Shown: positions 1-8,918 of the stretch, one piece after another | How positions within the stretch are numbered: the first letter of the stretch is position 1 | Layout: every line of letters begins with the position of its first letter | Source of the DNA: Chitinophagaceae bacterium | GTDB lineage: Bacteria; Bacteroidota; Bacteroidia; Chitinophagales; Chitinophagaceae | Direction of reading: 5' to 3' | Assembly (NCBI GenBank): GCA_947380905.1 | Contig: CANCSS010000019.1 | Coordinates: forward strand, 1-42,160 | DNA length: 42,160 nt | The notes under the pieces: generated by a model | The model's database searches: none | What the model saw: only the letters and a program-made list of their open reading frames with translations | What the model was told of the DNA's origin: nothing | Position numbers and translations under genes: made by a program

Positions 1-2316
1 ACCAATCAATATGTAATTACTCCAAATATTAGGACTTATTTTAAAACAGTTAATACGAGCATCCAAACAAGTTTTACCATGAGTTTTTGGGTTTATCCAA
101 CAGCTAATTCTGGTATATTAGTTTATGAGCTTGAATCAACAACACTTAATTCTGGATGGAATGCATCTATTATTGATATTGTGAATGGGTATGTGAAATA
201 TCGGGTTTGGAATGGACCAGTTATAACCTCAACTTCTACAGTGAACCTAAATCAATGGTATCATATTGCCATGGTATATGATGGAGCAAACTTAAAAGGT
301 TATATAAATGGTGTTTTACAAGGCACGCAAACAACTGCGAGAATCATTCCTACTGCTGGCCAATTTTATGCAATTGGGGCAGGGGGAGATCAAAATTTGG
401 GCACAAATGCATACGGAAAATTTAATTTAGCTCAATTCAAAATATATAATTTACCATTTTCAGATAGTGAAGTTTTACAGGACTATGAATCCAGAAAAAA
501 TGATTTTGACTATACGATACATAGTCCTTCTACGAATTCAAGTCCAACTTATTGGAGCATATCTAGTGCTTGGGATAATACATATGGATCAAGTGGTGCT
601 GGAGATGCTTTTTCAGTGTACCATTACACACCATGGTTAAATTCAGATTTAGGTTGGGCTGCGCAAGTATTAAATACAAGTCAATTTATAACTTTAAATT
701 ACAATGAGCCCGCATTTATTAATGGTATCGTCGTACAGCCTAGATCACTTAGTGGAAATCAATTTGTTACAAAAGTGCATGTAGAAACTAGCTTGACTGG
801 TGCTGATCCTTGGACAAGAGTTGTAAGTGACATTCCCATAAGTACTTCAATTACAGATGATGCGCGTTTATTGTTTCCTACAGGTGTTTTTGCTAAATCT
901 GTTAAAGTGATTCCAGTTACTTGGACTAATCATATCACCATGCGTTTGGGGATGTTAGTAAAACCAAATGACTTAATTACAGATGGTTTATTACTTCGTT
1001 TAGATCCTGCAAATATTAAATCTTATCAAGGAAGCGGAAGTTCGTTTAAAGACTTGACGACTAATATGGTGGATTTTACTTTAGCAGCCACACCTCCAAC
1101 CTATAATGCGAATGGTTTTTTTTCTTTTAATGGTACAAATCAATATGCATCAAGAGCGCATACTAGTATAATCAAGCCTACATCGGCAATATCAGTTGAG
1201 CAGTGGTTGAATGCAGATGATTGGAACGCGGGTACATCCTCATCAAATTATAAGTGTGCTTTATCTTGTACAGAAGGGGGTGGATATTCGCATAATATAT
1301 GGAGTGGTAATTTTTACAGTTATATTTATGCCGGTGGTAAATATTTAATTCCTTCTGCATCTGTGAGTAATTTTTCAGGCTGGCATCATTTTGTAACCAC
1401 TTTTGATGGTAGGTATGCAAAATTATTTATCGATGGCAATCTAGCTAATACAGATGATTATGGAAGCGCTAATAAATTAATAACTTATGCATCAAATAGT
1501 ATTTTTTTAGGAGTTGAAGCTGGGCCAAGCACCTCTCCTGCAGGAAACTATTGGCAAGGTAAAATAGGAAATACTTCTATCTATAATAAAGCATTGACAA
1601 ATGCTGAGATTTTACAGAATTACAATAATACTAAATTACTATATAACATAGTTGAATTTAAATCAGTTGGGTCAACAACTTGGACTGTTCCAGATGGTGT
1701 AACTTCTATTGAATATTTAGTTGTCGGTGGTGGTGGTGGTGGAGCCAATGGATATGATAATGCCGGCGGTGGTGGTGGTGGCGGCGGAATGGTATTGACA
1801 GGTGAATTGGCAGTAACACCAGGCAGTGCATTAAACATTAGAGTTGGTGATGGTGGAGTTGGTGGCGCAAATAGCAGATTAAATAACGCTGGTAATACAG
1901 GTGAAAATAGTTTGTTCCATACTATCACTGCTTTGGGTGGCGGAGGTGGTTTTGGAAGTAGAACTACTGCAACTGCAGGTGCCTCCCAAACAGGAAGTAA
2001 TACTGCACCAGGTGGTGGTGGTGGTAGTCAAGGTGGTAATGGAGGTAAGGGCGGAGGAGGCTCAACAGGTTCAGGTAGTTCAAATTCAGGTACAATAGGC
2101 GGAGCTGGTGGCCCCGGCTTTACTTCAATTATTTCAGGTTTAAGTGTGGAATATGGCACAGGTGGTGCAGGGGCTAATTCTGGTGTTCAAAATGCTGGTG
2201 TAAATGGTAATGAAAATACTGGCAATGGCGGTAGGGCTGGTGGTGCTGCAGCTAGTTTTTCAACTGCAGGAGGCAAAGGAGGGTCTGGCGTTGTTATTTT
2301 GAAGTTGAAATATTAG
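1..2316 (+). CDS. Large surface protein with LamG, discoidin-like and Gly-rich domains (5'-partial)
   Basis: The frame is open from the first base of the window and reads as LamG sequence before the first ATG (base 79), so the true start lies upstream and 771 residues are visible. Counting from base 1: a LamG/concanavalin-like jelly roll at about 1-165 (typical WYHIAMVYDG and GYINGVLQG strands), an F5/8C (discoidin)-like domain at about 175-320, a second LamG at about 325-545 (GWHHFVTTFDG, KLFIDGNL), and a Gly-rich domain at about 547-771 with long runs of glycine, ending GGSGVVILKLKY as in the bacterial Gly-rich family. No type IX C-terminal sorting domain is visible. Likely role: extracellular carbohydrate binding or adhesion; the ligand is unknown. 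Function is inferred from domains only. Confidence 0.85.
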   Translation, partial: TNQYVITPNIRTYFKTVNTSIQTSFTMSFWVYPTANSGILVYELESTTLNSGWNASIIDIVNGYVKYRVWNGPVITSTSTVNLNQWYHIAMVYDGANLKGYINGVLQGTQTTARIIPTAGQFYAIGAGGDQNLGTNAYGKFNLAQFKIYNLPFSDSEVLQDYESRKNDFDYTIHSPSTNSSPTYWSISSAWDNTYGSSGAGDAFSVYHYTPWLNSDLGWAAQVLNTSQFITLNYNEPAFINGIVVQPRSLSGNQFVTKVHVETSLTGADPWTRVVSDIPISTSITDDARLLFPTGVFAKSVKVIPVTWTNHITMRLGMLVKPNDLITDGLLLRLDPANIKSYQGSGSSFKDLTTNMVDFTLAATPPTYNANGFFSFNGTNQYASRAHTSIIKPTSAISVEQWLNADDWNAGTSSSNYKCALSCTEGGGYSHNIWSGNFYSYIYAGGKYLIPSASVSNFSGWHHFVTTFDGRYAKLFIDGNLANTDDYGSANKLITYASNSIFLGVEAGPSTSPAGNYWQGKIGNTSIYNKALTNAEILQNYNNTKLLYNIVEFKSVGSTTWTVPDGVTSIEYLVVGGGGGGANGYDNAGGGGGGGGMVLTGELAVTPGSALNIRVGDGGVGGANSRLNNAGNTGENSLFHTITALGGGGGFGSRTTATAGASQTGSNTAPGGGGGSQGGNGGKGGGGSTGSGSSNSGTIGGAGGPGFTSIISGLSVEYGTGGAGANSGVQNAGVNGNENTGNGGRAGGAAASFSTAGGKGGSGVVILKLKY

Positions 2317-2487
2317 GTCAAAAACGGGGACGGTGAAAAGTTTCTGGATAATATTTGAATAAACGAGTTGAAGAGTGCATTTTCAGATACTATAAACAGT
2401 CCAAATAGGCATAAAACATGCAAATCAAATGAAATCAAATTATTTAATACTAATAACTAATTCTATCTTGTATACAACCTTTTAATT

Positions 2488-4347
2488 ATGAGTAAACAAA
2501 TTTTGTTCATTATAGGATTGTTTTTTTCAATGCAAAGTTTTGCCCAAACCGGTATTGGTACCACTACGCCTAATGCTTCTGCGAAGCTAGATGTATACTC
2601 CACAAATAAAGGATTTTTGCCTCCTCGTGTCATATTAACAAGCGCTACTGATGTAACGACAATTGTTTCACCCGCAGAAGGGTTGTTGGTGTATAATTTA
2701 GGATCTACAGGGTTACAGGCTGGTTATTATTATTGGAATGCTACAAGCTGGGCAACTATTGCTACTGCTACATCTGCTGGAAACGGGGTAACTAGTATGG
2801 ATATGGTGAAATTGTATGGTAAAGCATATTCTGCTGCAACTGCAGATAGTACTATTGCAAATGCTAGTGGGTATAAATTTTTAGTGCCAGCTTCTGGAAG
2901 ATATTTATTTGATTTTTCATCTACAGGCTACGGAAACGCTTATTTTACTTTTAAAGTGAGACAAGGTAATACAGTTTTAGCTGTTGATTCTCAATACAGT
3001 TATAATAATTCAGTGCATGTTGAATATAATGGTAAGGTTGAATTAAACTTACAAGCTGGTAATACTTATAATGTTTATGTTTTTAGTTCAGGAAGCAGAG
3101 ATGGAGGTGATTTTGATCGAGTTTATTATAAATTAGTAGCAGGAAATTTGCCAGTAACAGGGCAGAGTGTGGATTATGCAATGGCAAATTTATCTACAAC
3201 ACAGTCTTTATCTAGTGCGGGTAATATTGTTTTTAACACAATAGCTGGAACTGGGATAACATTAAGTAGTGGCGGATTTAATTTAGTTGCCAATAAAACT
3301 TATAAGTTAGAAGCTGCGTTGGGAGGATCGTCAGGTGGTTATGCATATTATGCTTGGGTTGATAATACAAACACAATACTACCTGGAGGAAGTATTGGTG
3401 CTATTTCAAAATCAGGAGGGACTGCGACTGACGGTATGCAGGATAAGGCTGTTGTATATTATACACCTACTTCTAACACAACAGTTTACTTAAGAGTAAT
3501 TACTGTTTCTGGAGCAGTCACTGCATATTCACCCTCATCGGCAGTTGCAAGTAATTATTCAAGTACCTGGGCAAGTATTCAACAAATAGGATCATCTGCT
3601 ATTGTAAATCCATGGACATTATCGGGAACAAATACATTTAATACTTCGGGAAATGTAGGGATAGGAACAAGTTCACCAGATGCAACAGCTATACTTGATT
3701 TAGCATCTACTACAAAAGGTATTTTAATCCCTAGGATGACGGCATCTCAAAAAAGTGCAATTTCTTCGCCAACAACAGGATTATTAATCTTTCAGACGGA
3801 TGCTCCATCTGATTTTTATCAATATAATGGTAGTACATGGGTAAGTCTTAGAGAGCCTAACTGGACAAGTGCTGGCACAATCCAAAGTGTAGGTTGGTAT
3901 GCAACTACAACAAATCCAACTATTGGAACTACAACTGTAAATGATTATAGTTATAAGCAGATTGGGTCAAAGACATGGAGATGTCAACTTACGTTTTCAG
4001 CCGGAAGTAGTAGTACTGGAGCTAATAATGGTTCGGGCGATTATTTATTTACTTTACCCAATAGTTTGCAATTTAATACTTCTATAGCTGGGCAGGCCTC
4101 CTATTCTGCTGATGTCGGTCGAAGTATTTGGGATTGGCCAGGTCTTTGGTTGAGTTCTTCTTCTGGTAGTATCACTAACCTTGTTCAAGGTGGACTATTA
4201 TTTGTAGTACCATATAGTAGTACTCAATTTAGACTTATTCATGTTGGTATTGCTGGTGTCGGAAGTGTTATTCCTTATGCTAGTGGATACTACGGTGTAG
4301 GTTCGAACATAAGCTGGCGTGTGACATTCACATTCCAATCATTGTAA
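2488..4347 (+). CDS. Secreted 'GIGTTTP' surface protein with C1q-like segments
   Basis: A 619-residue protein with a Sec signal peptide (residues 1-19, cut after SFA). The mature protein starts with the module TGIGTTTPNASAKLDV common at the N-terminus of Bacteroidota surface proteins. A second copy (VGIGTSSPDATAILDL) lies near residues 388-455. Both copies continue with a KG[FI]L[PI]PR motif, a 'GLL[VI][YF]' strand and a final Tyr/Trp-rich strand, so they are an internal duplication. Between and after them are beta-rich stretches (about 105-215, 228-370 and 458-619) that look like C1q/TNF-type jelly rolls. There is no enzyme motif and no recognisable type IX sorting domain. It lies 171 bases after the LamG/Gly-rich gene on the same strand. 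Probable adhesin or structural surface protein; specific function unknown. Confidence 0.8.
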   Translation: MSKQILFIIGLFFSMQSFAQTGIGTTTPNASAKLDVYSTNKGFLPPRVILTSATDVTTIVSPAEGLLVYNLGSTGLQAGYYYWNATSWATIATATSAGNGVTSMDMVKLYGKAYSAATADSTIANASGYKFLVPASGRYLFDFSSTGYGNAYFTFKVRQGNTVLAVDSQYSYNNSVHVEYNGKVELNLQAGNTYNVYVFSSGSRDGGDFDRVYYKLVAGNLPVTGQSVDYAMANLSTTQSLSSAGNIVFNTIAGTGITLSSGGFNLVANKTYKLEAALGGSSGGYAYYAWVDNTNTILPGGSIGAISKSGGTATDGMQDKAVVYYTPTSNTTVYLRVITVSGAVTAYSPSSAVASNYSSTWASIQQIGSSAIVNPWTLSGTNTFNTSGNVGIGTSSPDATAILDLASTTKGILIPRMTASQKSAISSPTTGLLIFQTDAPSDFYQYNGSTWVSLREPNWTSAGTIQSVGWYATTTNPTIGTTTVNDYSYKQIGSKTWRCQLTFSAGSSSTGANNGSGDYLFTLPNSLQFNTSIAGQASYSADVGRSIWDWPGLWLSSSSGSITNLVQGGLLFVVPYSSTQFRLIHVGIAGVGSVIPYASGYYGVGSNISWRVTFTFQSL

Positions 4348-4459
4348 TTTTTTGTGATTCAAGTTAAGTAACTACGTGGGTGTATAAAAAGTTGAATTAA
4401 AAATTTAATAAACCGAGCCACACAATTCAGTACAAAAATCTAAATTTAGTCTATAATTC

Positions 4460-5038
4460 CTACCTCTTTAAAGCCCCTACATTGCTGGAGAATATCTTAA
4501 CGGCAATAGCTAATAGAATTACACCAAAAAATTTACGAACTGCTAGTAAGCCTCCGGGCCCTAGCAGTTTTTCTATTATATTAAGCGATTTTAATACTGC
4601 ATAAACAATTACTAAGTTTATAAGTATACCTAGTGCAATATATAGTTCATCAAAGTTCGCTTTTAAAGACATTATAGTAGTAAGTGTTCCACTACCCGCA
4701 ATAATAGGAAAGGCAATAGGAACAACTGTACCAGACTGTGCATTTTTATCGCCCTTAAAAATTTCATGACCCAATACCATTTCTAATCCTAATAAGAATA
4801 TCACAATAGAACCACCCACAGCGAATGATTTTACATCCAAGCCCAATACTTGCAAAAAGGGTTTGCCCAGAAATAAAAATAAAATCATTAAGCCTCCAGA
4901 TATCAAAGTCACATTTAAGGATTTGATCACCCCGGTTTTTTCTTTCATCGCAATTAATAACGGGATAGACCCTACAATATCTATTACGGCAAACAAGGTA
5001 AAAATAACGGTGAGTAGTTGGTCAAAATGAAATTCCAT
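4460..5038 (-). CDS. MarC family inner-membrane protein
   Basis: A 192-residue hydrophobic protein with about six membrane segments, matching the MarC/UPF0056 family (about 200 residues). The N-terminus carries the family's hydrophobic stretch with 'AVIDIVGSIPLLI' (here an Asp-Ile pair where many members have Asp-Pro). The middle 'GSGTLTTIM' loop, with preceding 'PIAFPIIAG', is also typical. The function of MarC proteins is not established despite the old multiple-antibiotic-resistance name. The ATG at 5036-5038 is the natural family start and lies directly against the end of a terminator-like hairpin (5039-5073), so its own leader is unusual. The gene is convergent with the surface-protein gene on the left. 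Confidence 0.9.
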   Translation of the reverse strand: MEFHFDQLLTVIFTLFAVIDIVGSIPLLIAMKEKTGVIKSLNVTLISGGLMILFLFLGKPFLQVLGLDVKSFAVGGSIVIFLLGLEMVLGHEIFKGDKNAQSGTVVPIAFPIIAGSGTLTTIMSLKANFDELYIALGILINLVIVYAVLKSLNIIEKLLGPGGLLAVRKFFGVILLAIAVKIFSSNVGALKR

Positions 5039-5073
5039 AAAAAAGCTTTGTATGAAGATACAAAGCTTTTTTT
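5039..5073 (-). terminator. 15-bp hairpin between the TonB receptor gene and marC
   Basis: A perfect 15-bp inverted repeat (5039-5053 and 5058-5072) with a 4-base loop and a T run on either side, so it has intrinsic-terminator form in both directions. Read leftward it would end the transcript of the TonB-dependent receptor 27-61 bases after its stop codon. Its terminal T run touches the marC ATG, so it may also act as a 5' leader structure for marC. Confidence 0.8.
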
Positions 5074-5099
5074 ACTAATGTGTAAGGATAAAATGCTTA

Positions 5100-7043
5100 T
5101 TATTTCAACCTCAGTCCTATCATCAATCTCCTGCCCATCGCATTATAGCCATTGATTTCTTGAAATACTGCATTGCCTAGGTTTTGTCCATCAGCATACA
5201 ATAAAACATGTTTATTGTAATTGTACTGAATATGGGCATTGATTAGGGTGTAGCTTTTTAAACTAACATCTTCCGCAGCATAACCGCCAACATCATATCG
5301 TTTGCTAATGTACCTGGCTGCAACGCTAAAATTTAATTTAGGATTTACTTCATAAGCCCATTGGATACCTGCGCTATTGTTAGGACGTTTTAATAAATAG
5401 TTATAGGTAATTGTATCAGTAGTAGTGGCTCTGTTTTGATTGGTTTCTTGCCCATTCATTAAAGTGTAATTAGCTGAGAATGTATTTTTTGTATTTGGTT
5501 TCCAATTTAATTCAAGTTCTAATCCATTTACTTTTTGTTGGATGTAATTAAAGAAACTATAATCAATATAATTATAGTCTATTCCATTATCAATGATTCT
5601 GTTATAATACACCGCTCTAAGATAAAAGGGATTGGTTTTATATTCCATACCTATCTCTGTATTAAAAGATTGCTCTGGTTTTAATTGTTCGTTATAGCTT
5701 AATTCATACAAGGAAGGCGCTTTGTAACCAGTGGAAGCACTTGCCATCAGTCGTAAAGTGGAACTTAATTTATAAGAAGGGCTAATAGTGAAAGTTTGAT
5801 TGTTTCCATAACGATCATGTTTATTAAATCTTCCTCCTAATTCAAGTAACCATTTATTGGATGGATCGTTGATGAGTAAAGAGCTATACAAGGCAGTCTG
5901 GTATTGAAAAGTGTCTTTAAAATTATCATTGTAGGGCCCGTATTCGCTAATGGAGACGTAGGTTTGATGATAAGACCCATATCTAAAATCTGCACCAACA
6001 ATCCATTGTATATTTTTTGCTATTGGCCTAGAAAAAAAAGCATCAGCAAAATGGGATTTGCCAGTGTATTGATTGTTTTCAAAAATCGTATAAGTTCTAT
6101 CTGCGCTATCATTTTTGTATTGCCTATCCTGTGTACTCAATTGATACTGCAATTGAAATATGGTTTTTTCTTTTTTGTATTTTAAAACTAGACCTGTCAA
6201 TTTAGTGGCATTGTTAAACTTTTCGTCTTTATCATCTTTAAAAGCGCCATAATCAATATCTGCATTATAACTTGTTTGATGCGTAGAGGCTTTCAAATTC
6301 CAGTTTTTATTTATGGCATAATTAATATTCGCAAACCAATTATTATTCTTATAACCATCTTTATCAAAATTATTTTTACCCGTTATATCTGTAGCAGAAG
6401 AAAAACCAGTAGCTGATTCATTGCCAAAGCCTACTGCGTAATTTAATTTTCCAATGGCATTACTGTGTTGTAAATTTAACTTTCTTGTACCATAGGATCC
6501 TGTACTAAAATCGCCTGAAAAATTAGCGATAGATTTATTTTTTGTTATAATATTAATCACTCCTCCAATGGCATCTGAGCCATACAAAGTACTTTGAGCG
6601 CCTTTTAAAATTTCAATACGTTCAATTAAATTTAAGGGTACTAAGTTTAAATCAAACTCATTACTAATCATAGAAGGGTCGCCCACTGGCATGCCGTCAA
6701 TTAAAATTAAGGTACGGCCACTAGAAGCGCCCCTCATATATATACTAGGCACTGTTCCTGCATTGCTTAAGCTTCCTGGTAAATAAAGTCCTGCTTGCTC
6801 GTTTAAAATTTGTGCAATTGTTCTTCCAGCATTGGCTTGAAGGGCAGCTGCATTAATAACAGTCACTACTTTGCCCGTCGCATTTTGTTTCTGTTCTAGC
6901 TTGTTAGCAGTCACAATAACTTCTTCTAAAGTGTTAGATAAGGAATCCTTTTCAGGTTTTTCTTTTTGCCCAAAGAGGAGGGTGGTGGCGAAAAGGCACA
7001 CCGAGAGCGTGATTAATTTTTGGCTCATTGTTTTGTTTTTCAT
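5100..7043 (-). CDS. btuB: TonB-dependent outer-membrane receptor, BtuB-like (cobalamin uptake)
   Basis: A 647-residue receptor with a signal peptide (about 1-25), a TonB-box-like EEVIVTANK near residue 40, a plug domain at about 55-170 (IYMRGASSGRTLILIDGMPV, ERIEILKGAQSTLYGSDAIGG) and a long beta-barrel to the C-terminus. The family alone does not fix the substrate, but a cobalamin riboswitch stands directly upstream, which strongly suggests vitamin B12 or another corrinoid. The start at 7043 is used; an in-frame ATG at 7028 would leave a shorter signal peptide. The first ATG sits in the loop of a 10-bp hairpin and the second overlaps its stem. No other cobalamin genes are in the window. Confidence 0.88.
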   Translation of the reverse strand: MKNKTMSQKLITLSVCLFATTLLFGQKEKPEKDSLSNTLEEVIVTANKLEQKQNATGKVVTVINAAALQANAGRTIAQILNEQAGLYLPGSLSNAGTVPSIYMRGASSGRTLILIDGMPVGDPSMISNEFDLNLVPLNLIERIEILKGAQSTLYGSDAIGGVINIITKNKSIANFSGDFSTGSYGTRKLNLQHSNAIGKLNYAVGFGNESATGFSSATDITGKNNFDKDGYKNNNWFANINYAINKNWNLKASTHQTSYNADIDYGAFKDDKDEKFNNATKLTGLVLKYKKEKTIFQLQYQLSTQDRQYKNDSADRTYTIFENNQYTGKSHFADAFFSRPIAKNIQWIVGADFRYGSYHQTYVSISEYGPYNDNFKDTFQYQTALYSSLLINDPSNKWLLELGGRFNKHDRYGNNQTFTISPSYKLSSTLRLMASASTGYKAPSLYELSYNEQLKPEQSFNTEIGMEYKTNPFYLRAVYYNRIIDNGIDYNYIDYSFFNYIQQKVNGLELELNWKPNTKNTFSANYTLMNGQETNQNRATTTDTITYNYLLKRPNNSAGIQWAYEVNPKLNFSVAARYISKRYDVGGYAAEDVSLKSYTLINAHIQYNYNKHVLLYADGQNLGNAVFQEINGYNAMGRRLMIGLRLK

Positions 7044-7063
7044 TTACTGAGTGAACAATGAGC
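7023..7063 (-). promoter_or_regulatory. 10-bp hairpin enclosing the btuB-like start codon
   Basis: GCTCATTGTT (mRNA sense, at 7054-7063) is perfectly complementary to AACAATGAGC (at 7023-7032). The 21-base loop contains the ATG at 7041-7043. The stem would expose or hide the ribosome entry site and is a candidate translational output of the upstream riboswitch. That the repeat exists is seen directly; its role is inferred. Confidence 0.55.
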
Positions 7064-7154
7064 TTCCTGGAGAAAGAGAACCATAATTATTAGACAAGCT
7101 ACCCCGCCTAAATTTTACAATCCCTGCTTTTTACCCGAAAGCTGTTGATTTTTT

Positions 7155-7319
7155 AAACTAGGCAGGTCTTCTGGCTTGTTCTTTTTAGATGCATCCTTCC
7201 CAAATTGCTTCAGTGGATTTTTTTTGCACCAATTGCTTTTAAGCAACGAACTCACAGCTACGGGAATAGCCCCCGATTTTAACGGGATTCCCTTTTAATC
7301 ATTTGCATGAACCTAATTC
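7155..7319 (-). promoter_or_regulatory. Cobalamin (adenosylcobalamin-type) riboswitch
   Basis: On the minus strand the segment shows the conserved blocks of the cobalamin riboswitch in order: AGGTTCATGC, AAAAGGGAATCCCGTT, ATCGGGGGCTATTCCCGTAG (B12-box region), CCACTG, GGGAAGGATG and the hallmark AAGCCAGAAGACCTGCC (7161-7177). The block AGGT at 7311-7314 can pair with ACCT next to the hallmark to close the aptamer. It lies 112-276 bases upstream of a TonB-dependent receptor start, the usual place in Bacteroidota. A -7 promoter box (7325-7332) just upstream would start the RNA close to 7319. Confidence 0.93.
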
Positions 7320-7324
7320 TGAAT

Positions 7325-7332
7325 CAAATTTA
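7325..7332 (-). promoter_or_regulatory. -7 promoter element for the riboswitch / btuB-like transcript
   Basis: On the minus strand TAAATTTG matches the Bacteroidota -7 consensus TAnnTTTG. Its distance to the first conserved riboswitch block (about 10 bases) fits a start at about 7319-7321. No clear -33 TTG is seen at 17-23 bases upstream. Confidence 0.5.
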
Positions 7333-7421
7333 GTACTTATCTATGCTTGCTGGTTTTTAATTACTAACGGCTTGTTGAAAACTTGATCATTTTTATTATA
7401 TTTATAATTCATTGACTAACT

Positions 7422-8756
7422 ATGAAAGAAAAGCAAGGTATTAATTTTTTTAGCTTAACCATGATTGTGGTGAGTTTGGTCATTGGCATGGGTATTTTTA
7501 AAACGCCTGCCACCATTGCTGCTAAATCGGGCACCCCACTTATATTTTTTAGTGCCTGGCTTATTGGCGGTTTAATTGCTTTATTTGGAGCACTCACTTA
7601 TGCAGAAATTGGACAAAGACTTCCTGTGATGGGAGGTTACTATAAAGTATTTGCTCATTGCTATCATCCAGGTGTTGGTTTTACGATCAATGTTTTAATT
7701 TTAATTAGTAATGCTGCTTCTTTAGCCGTGGTGGCTTTAATTGGCGCCGACTATGTGAGTGATTTATTATTTGGTCAACCCTCTGGCACTTTATTTAATA
7801 TTATAGTGGCTTCGGTTTCGGTGGGGCTTTTTTATATTGTTAATTTATTGGGTTTAAAAACAAGTAGTCGTACACAGAATATTTTAATGGTAGTGAAAAT
7901 TTCCTTAATCGTTTTACTCATTTCTTCTTTGTTTAAAGGAGTGACGGTTCCGCCACATGGCATTAACGAAGGAAAAATTTATACTTATGATGGAACCAAT
8001 GGTGCCTTATTGTTATTGGTAAGTTTGGTATCTGTCTTTTTTACCTATGGGGGCTATCAACAAACCATCAATTTTGGATCGGAAGTAAAGTCGGCCAAAA
8101 CCATGCAAAGAGGAATTGTGGTGGGCATCCTAGTGGTATTATTTTTATACTTGACCATTAACTATACTTATATAAAAGTCATTGGTTTTGATCAAATGAA
8201 AAATGCCAATGCCATTGGCTCTTTATTATTTGAAGCCTGGTTTGGAAAATTTGGTGCCAAGGTTTTTGATTTTGCCATGGTCTTAAGTGTGTTGGCCTAT
8301 GTGAATGTTATATTAATGAGTAACCCCAGGGTGATGTTTGCAATGAGCGAGGATAAAGTACTTCCTGCCATCTTTCAAAAAAAACATCCTACAACAGATG
8401 CACTGGTTCCGGGCTTAACTGTTTTTGCCATCATTACTATATTGGTTACCTTTTTTGGCAAAGGAGTAGATGATGTGCTTAGTTTTAGTATTTTTTTGGA
8501 TTGCTTGGGTATGAGCACTTCTGCTGCCACCCTTTTAATTTTAAGAAATAAGAAACAAGGGGATGAGGTTGTGACGGGGGCACTTAAAAAATGGACCCCC
8601 ATTTTTTGTGTACTTTTTGTTTTGTCTTATGCCTTAGTAGCCTTGGCAGTGGTGATAGACAAACCTTACTCTGCCATGACAGCCATTTCTTTAGTAGCCT
8701 TGGTGCTTATTATTTATCGCATTTTTTATTATAAAAAGCACACTCTATCGGCATAA
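7422..8756 (+). CDS. APC-family amino-acid permease
   Basis: A 444-residue membrane protein with about 12 membrane segments. The first helix carries the APC signature GMGIFKTPA, and helix 2-3 has the conserved ALTYAEIGQRLPVMGGYY motif of the LAT/YkbA-like branch (serine/threonine exchangers and relatives). The later segment YGGYQQTINFGSEVK is also family-typical. The substrate cannot be read from sequence; amino-acid import or exchange is expected. The gene is divergent from the riboswitch-controlled receptor. Its promoter must lie in 7333-7421, but I see no convincing -7 box there. The ATG at 7422 is the only reasonable start. Confidence 0.9.
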   Translation: MKEKQGINFFSLTMIVVSLVIGMGIFKTPATIAAKSGTPLIFFSAWLIGGLIALFGALTYAEIGQRLPVMGGYYKVFAHCYHPGVGFTINVLILISNAASLAVVALIGADYVSDLLFGQPSGTLFNIIVASVSVGLFYIVNLLGLKTSSRTQNILMVVKISLIVLLISSLFKGVTVPPHGINEGKIYTYDGTNGALLLLVSLVSVFFTYGGYQQTINFGSEVKSAKTMQRGIVVGILVVLFLYLTINYTYIKVIGFDQMKNANAIGSLLFEAWFGKFGAKVFDFAMVLSVLAYVNVILMSNPRVMFAMSEDKVLPAIFQKKHPTTDALVPGLTVFAIITILVTFFGKGVDDVLSFSIFLDCLGMSTSAATLLILRNKKQGDEVVTGALKKWTPIFCVLFVLSYALVALAVVIDKPYSAMTAISLVALVLIIYRIFYYKKHTLSA

Positions 8757-8881
8757 TTTTGGGCTTGGTTAAGACTTTTTGCTCAAATCCCCTAAATTTT
8801 AGCCTTTTATCGCTGTTTATTGCTGCTCAGCAGATGCCTTTTCCGTTTGTCTAAAAATTAGTCTACTACTACTTATTAGTT

Positions 8882-8889
8882 TATTTTTG
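8882..8889 (+). promoter_or_regulatory. -7 promoter element upstream of tolC-like gene
   Basis: TATTTTTG matches TAnnTTTG and lies 29 bases before the ATG at 8919. No -33 TTG at the usual distance, so this rests on one element. The rest of 8757-8918 holds only a small CTGCT/AGCAG hairpin. Confidence 0.4.
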
Positions 8890-8918
8890 TACCGTAAAAG
8901 TGTTCTAATAATATACTC

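Noticed and set aside
1620..1928. Proline-rich open frame on the minus strand
   Set aside because: It is the reverse complement of the Gly-codon repeats of the surface-protein gene; the plus frame has domain-level coherence and the minus frame does not.
1726..2025. GGT repeats, e.g. (GGT)5 at 1726-1740 and 2011-2025, as phase-variation repeats
   Set aside because: They are triplets in frame, so length changes would not switch the gene off, and they are expected in a Gly-rich domain.
2468..2477. TTGTATACAA palindrome before the GIGTTTP gene
   Set aside because: At 10 bp it is too short and AT-rich to call an operator without conservation data.
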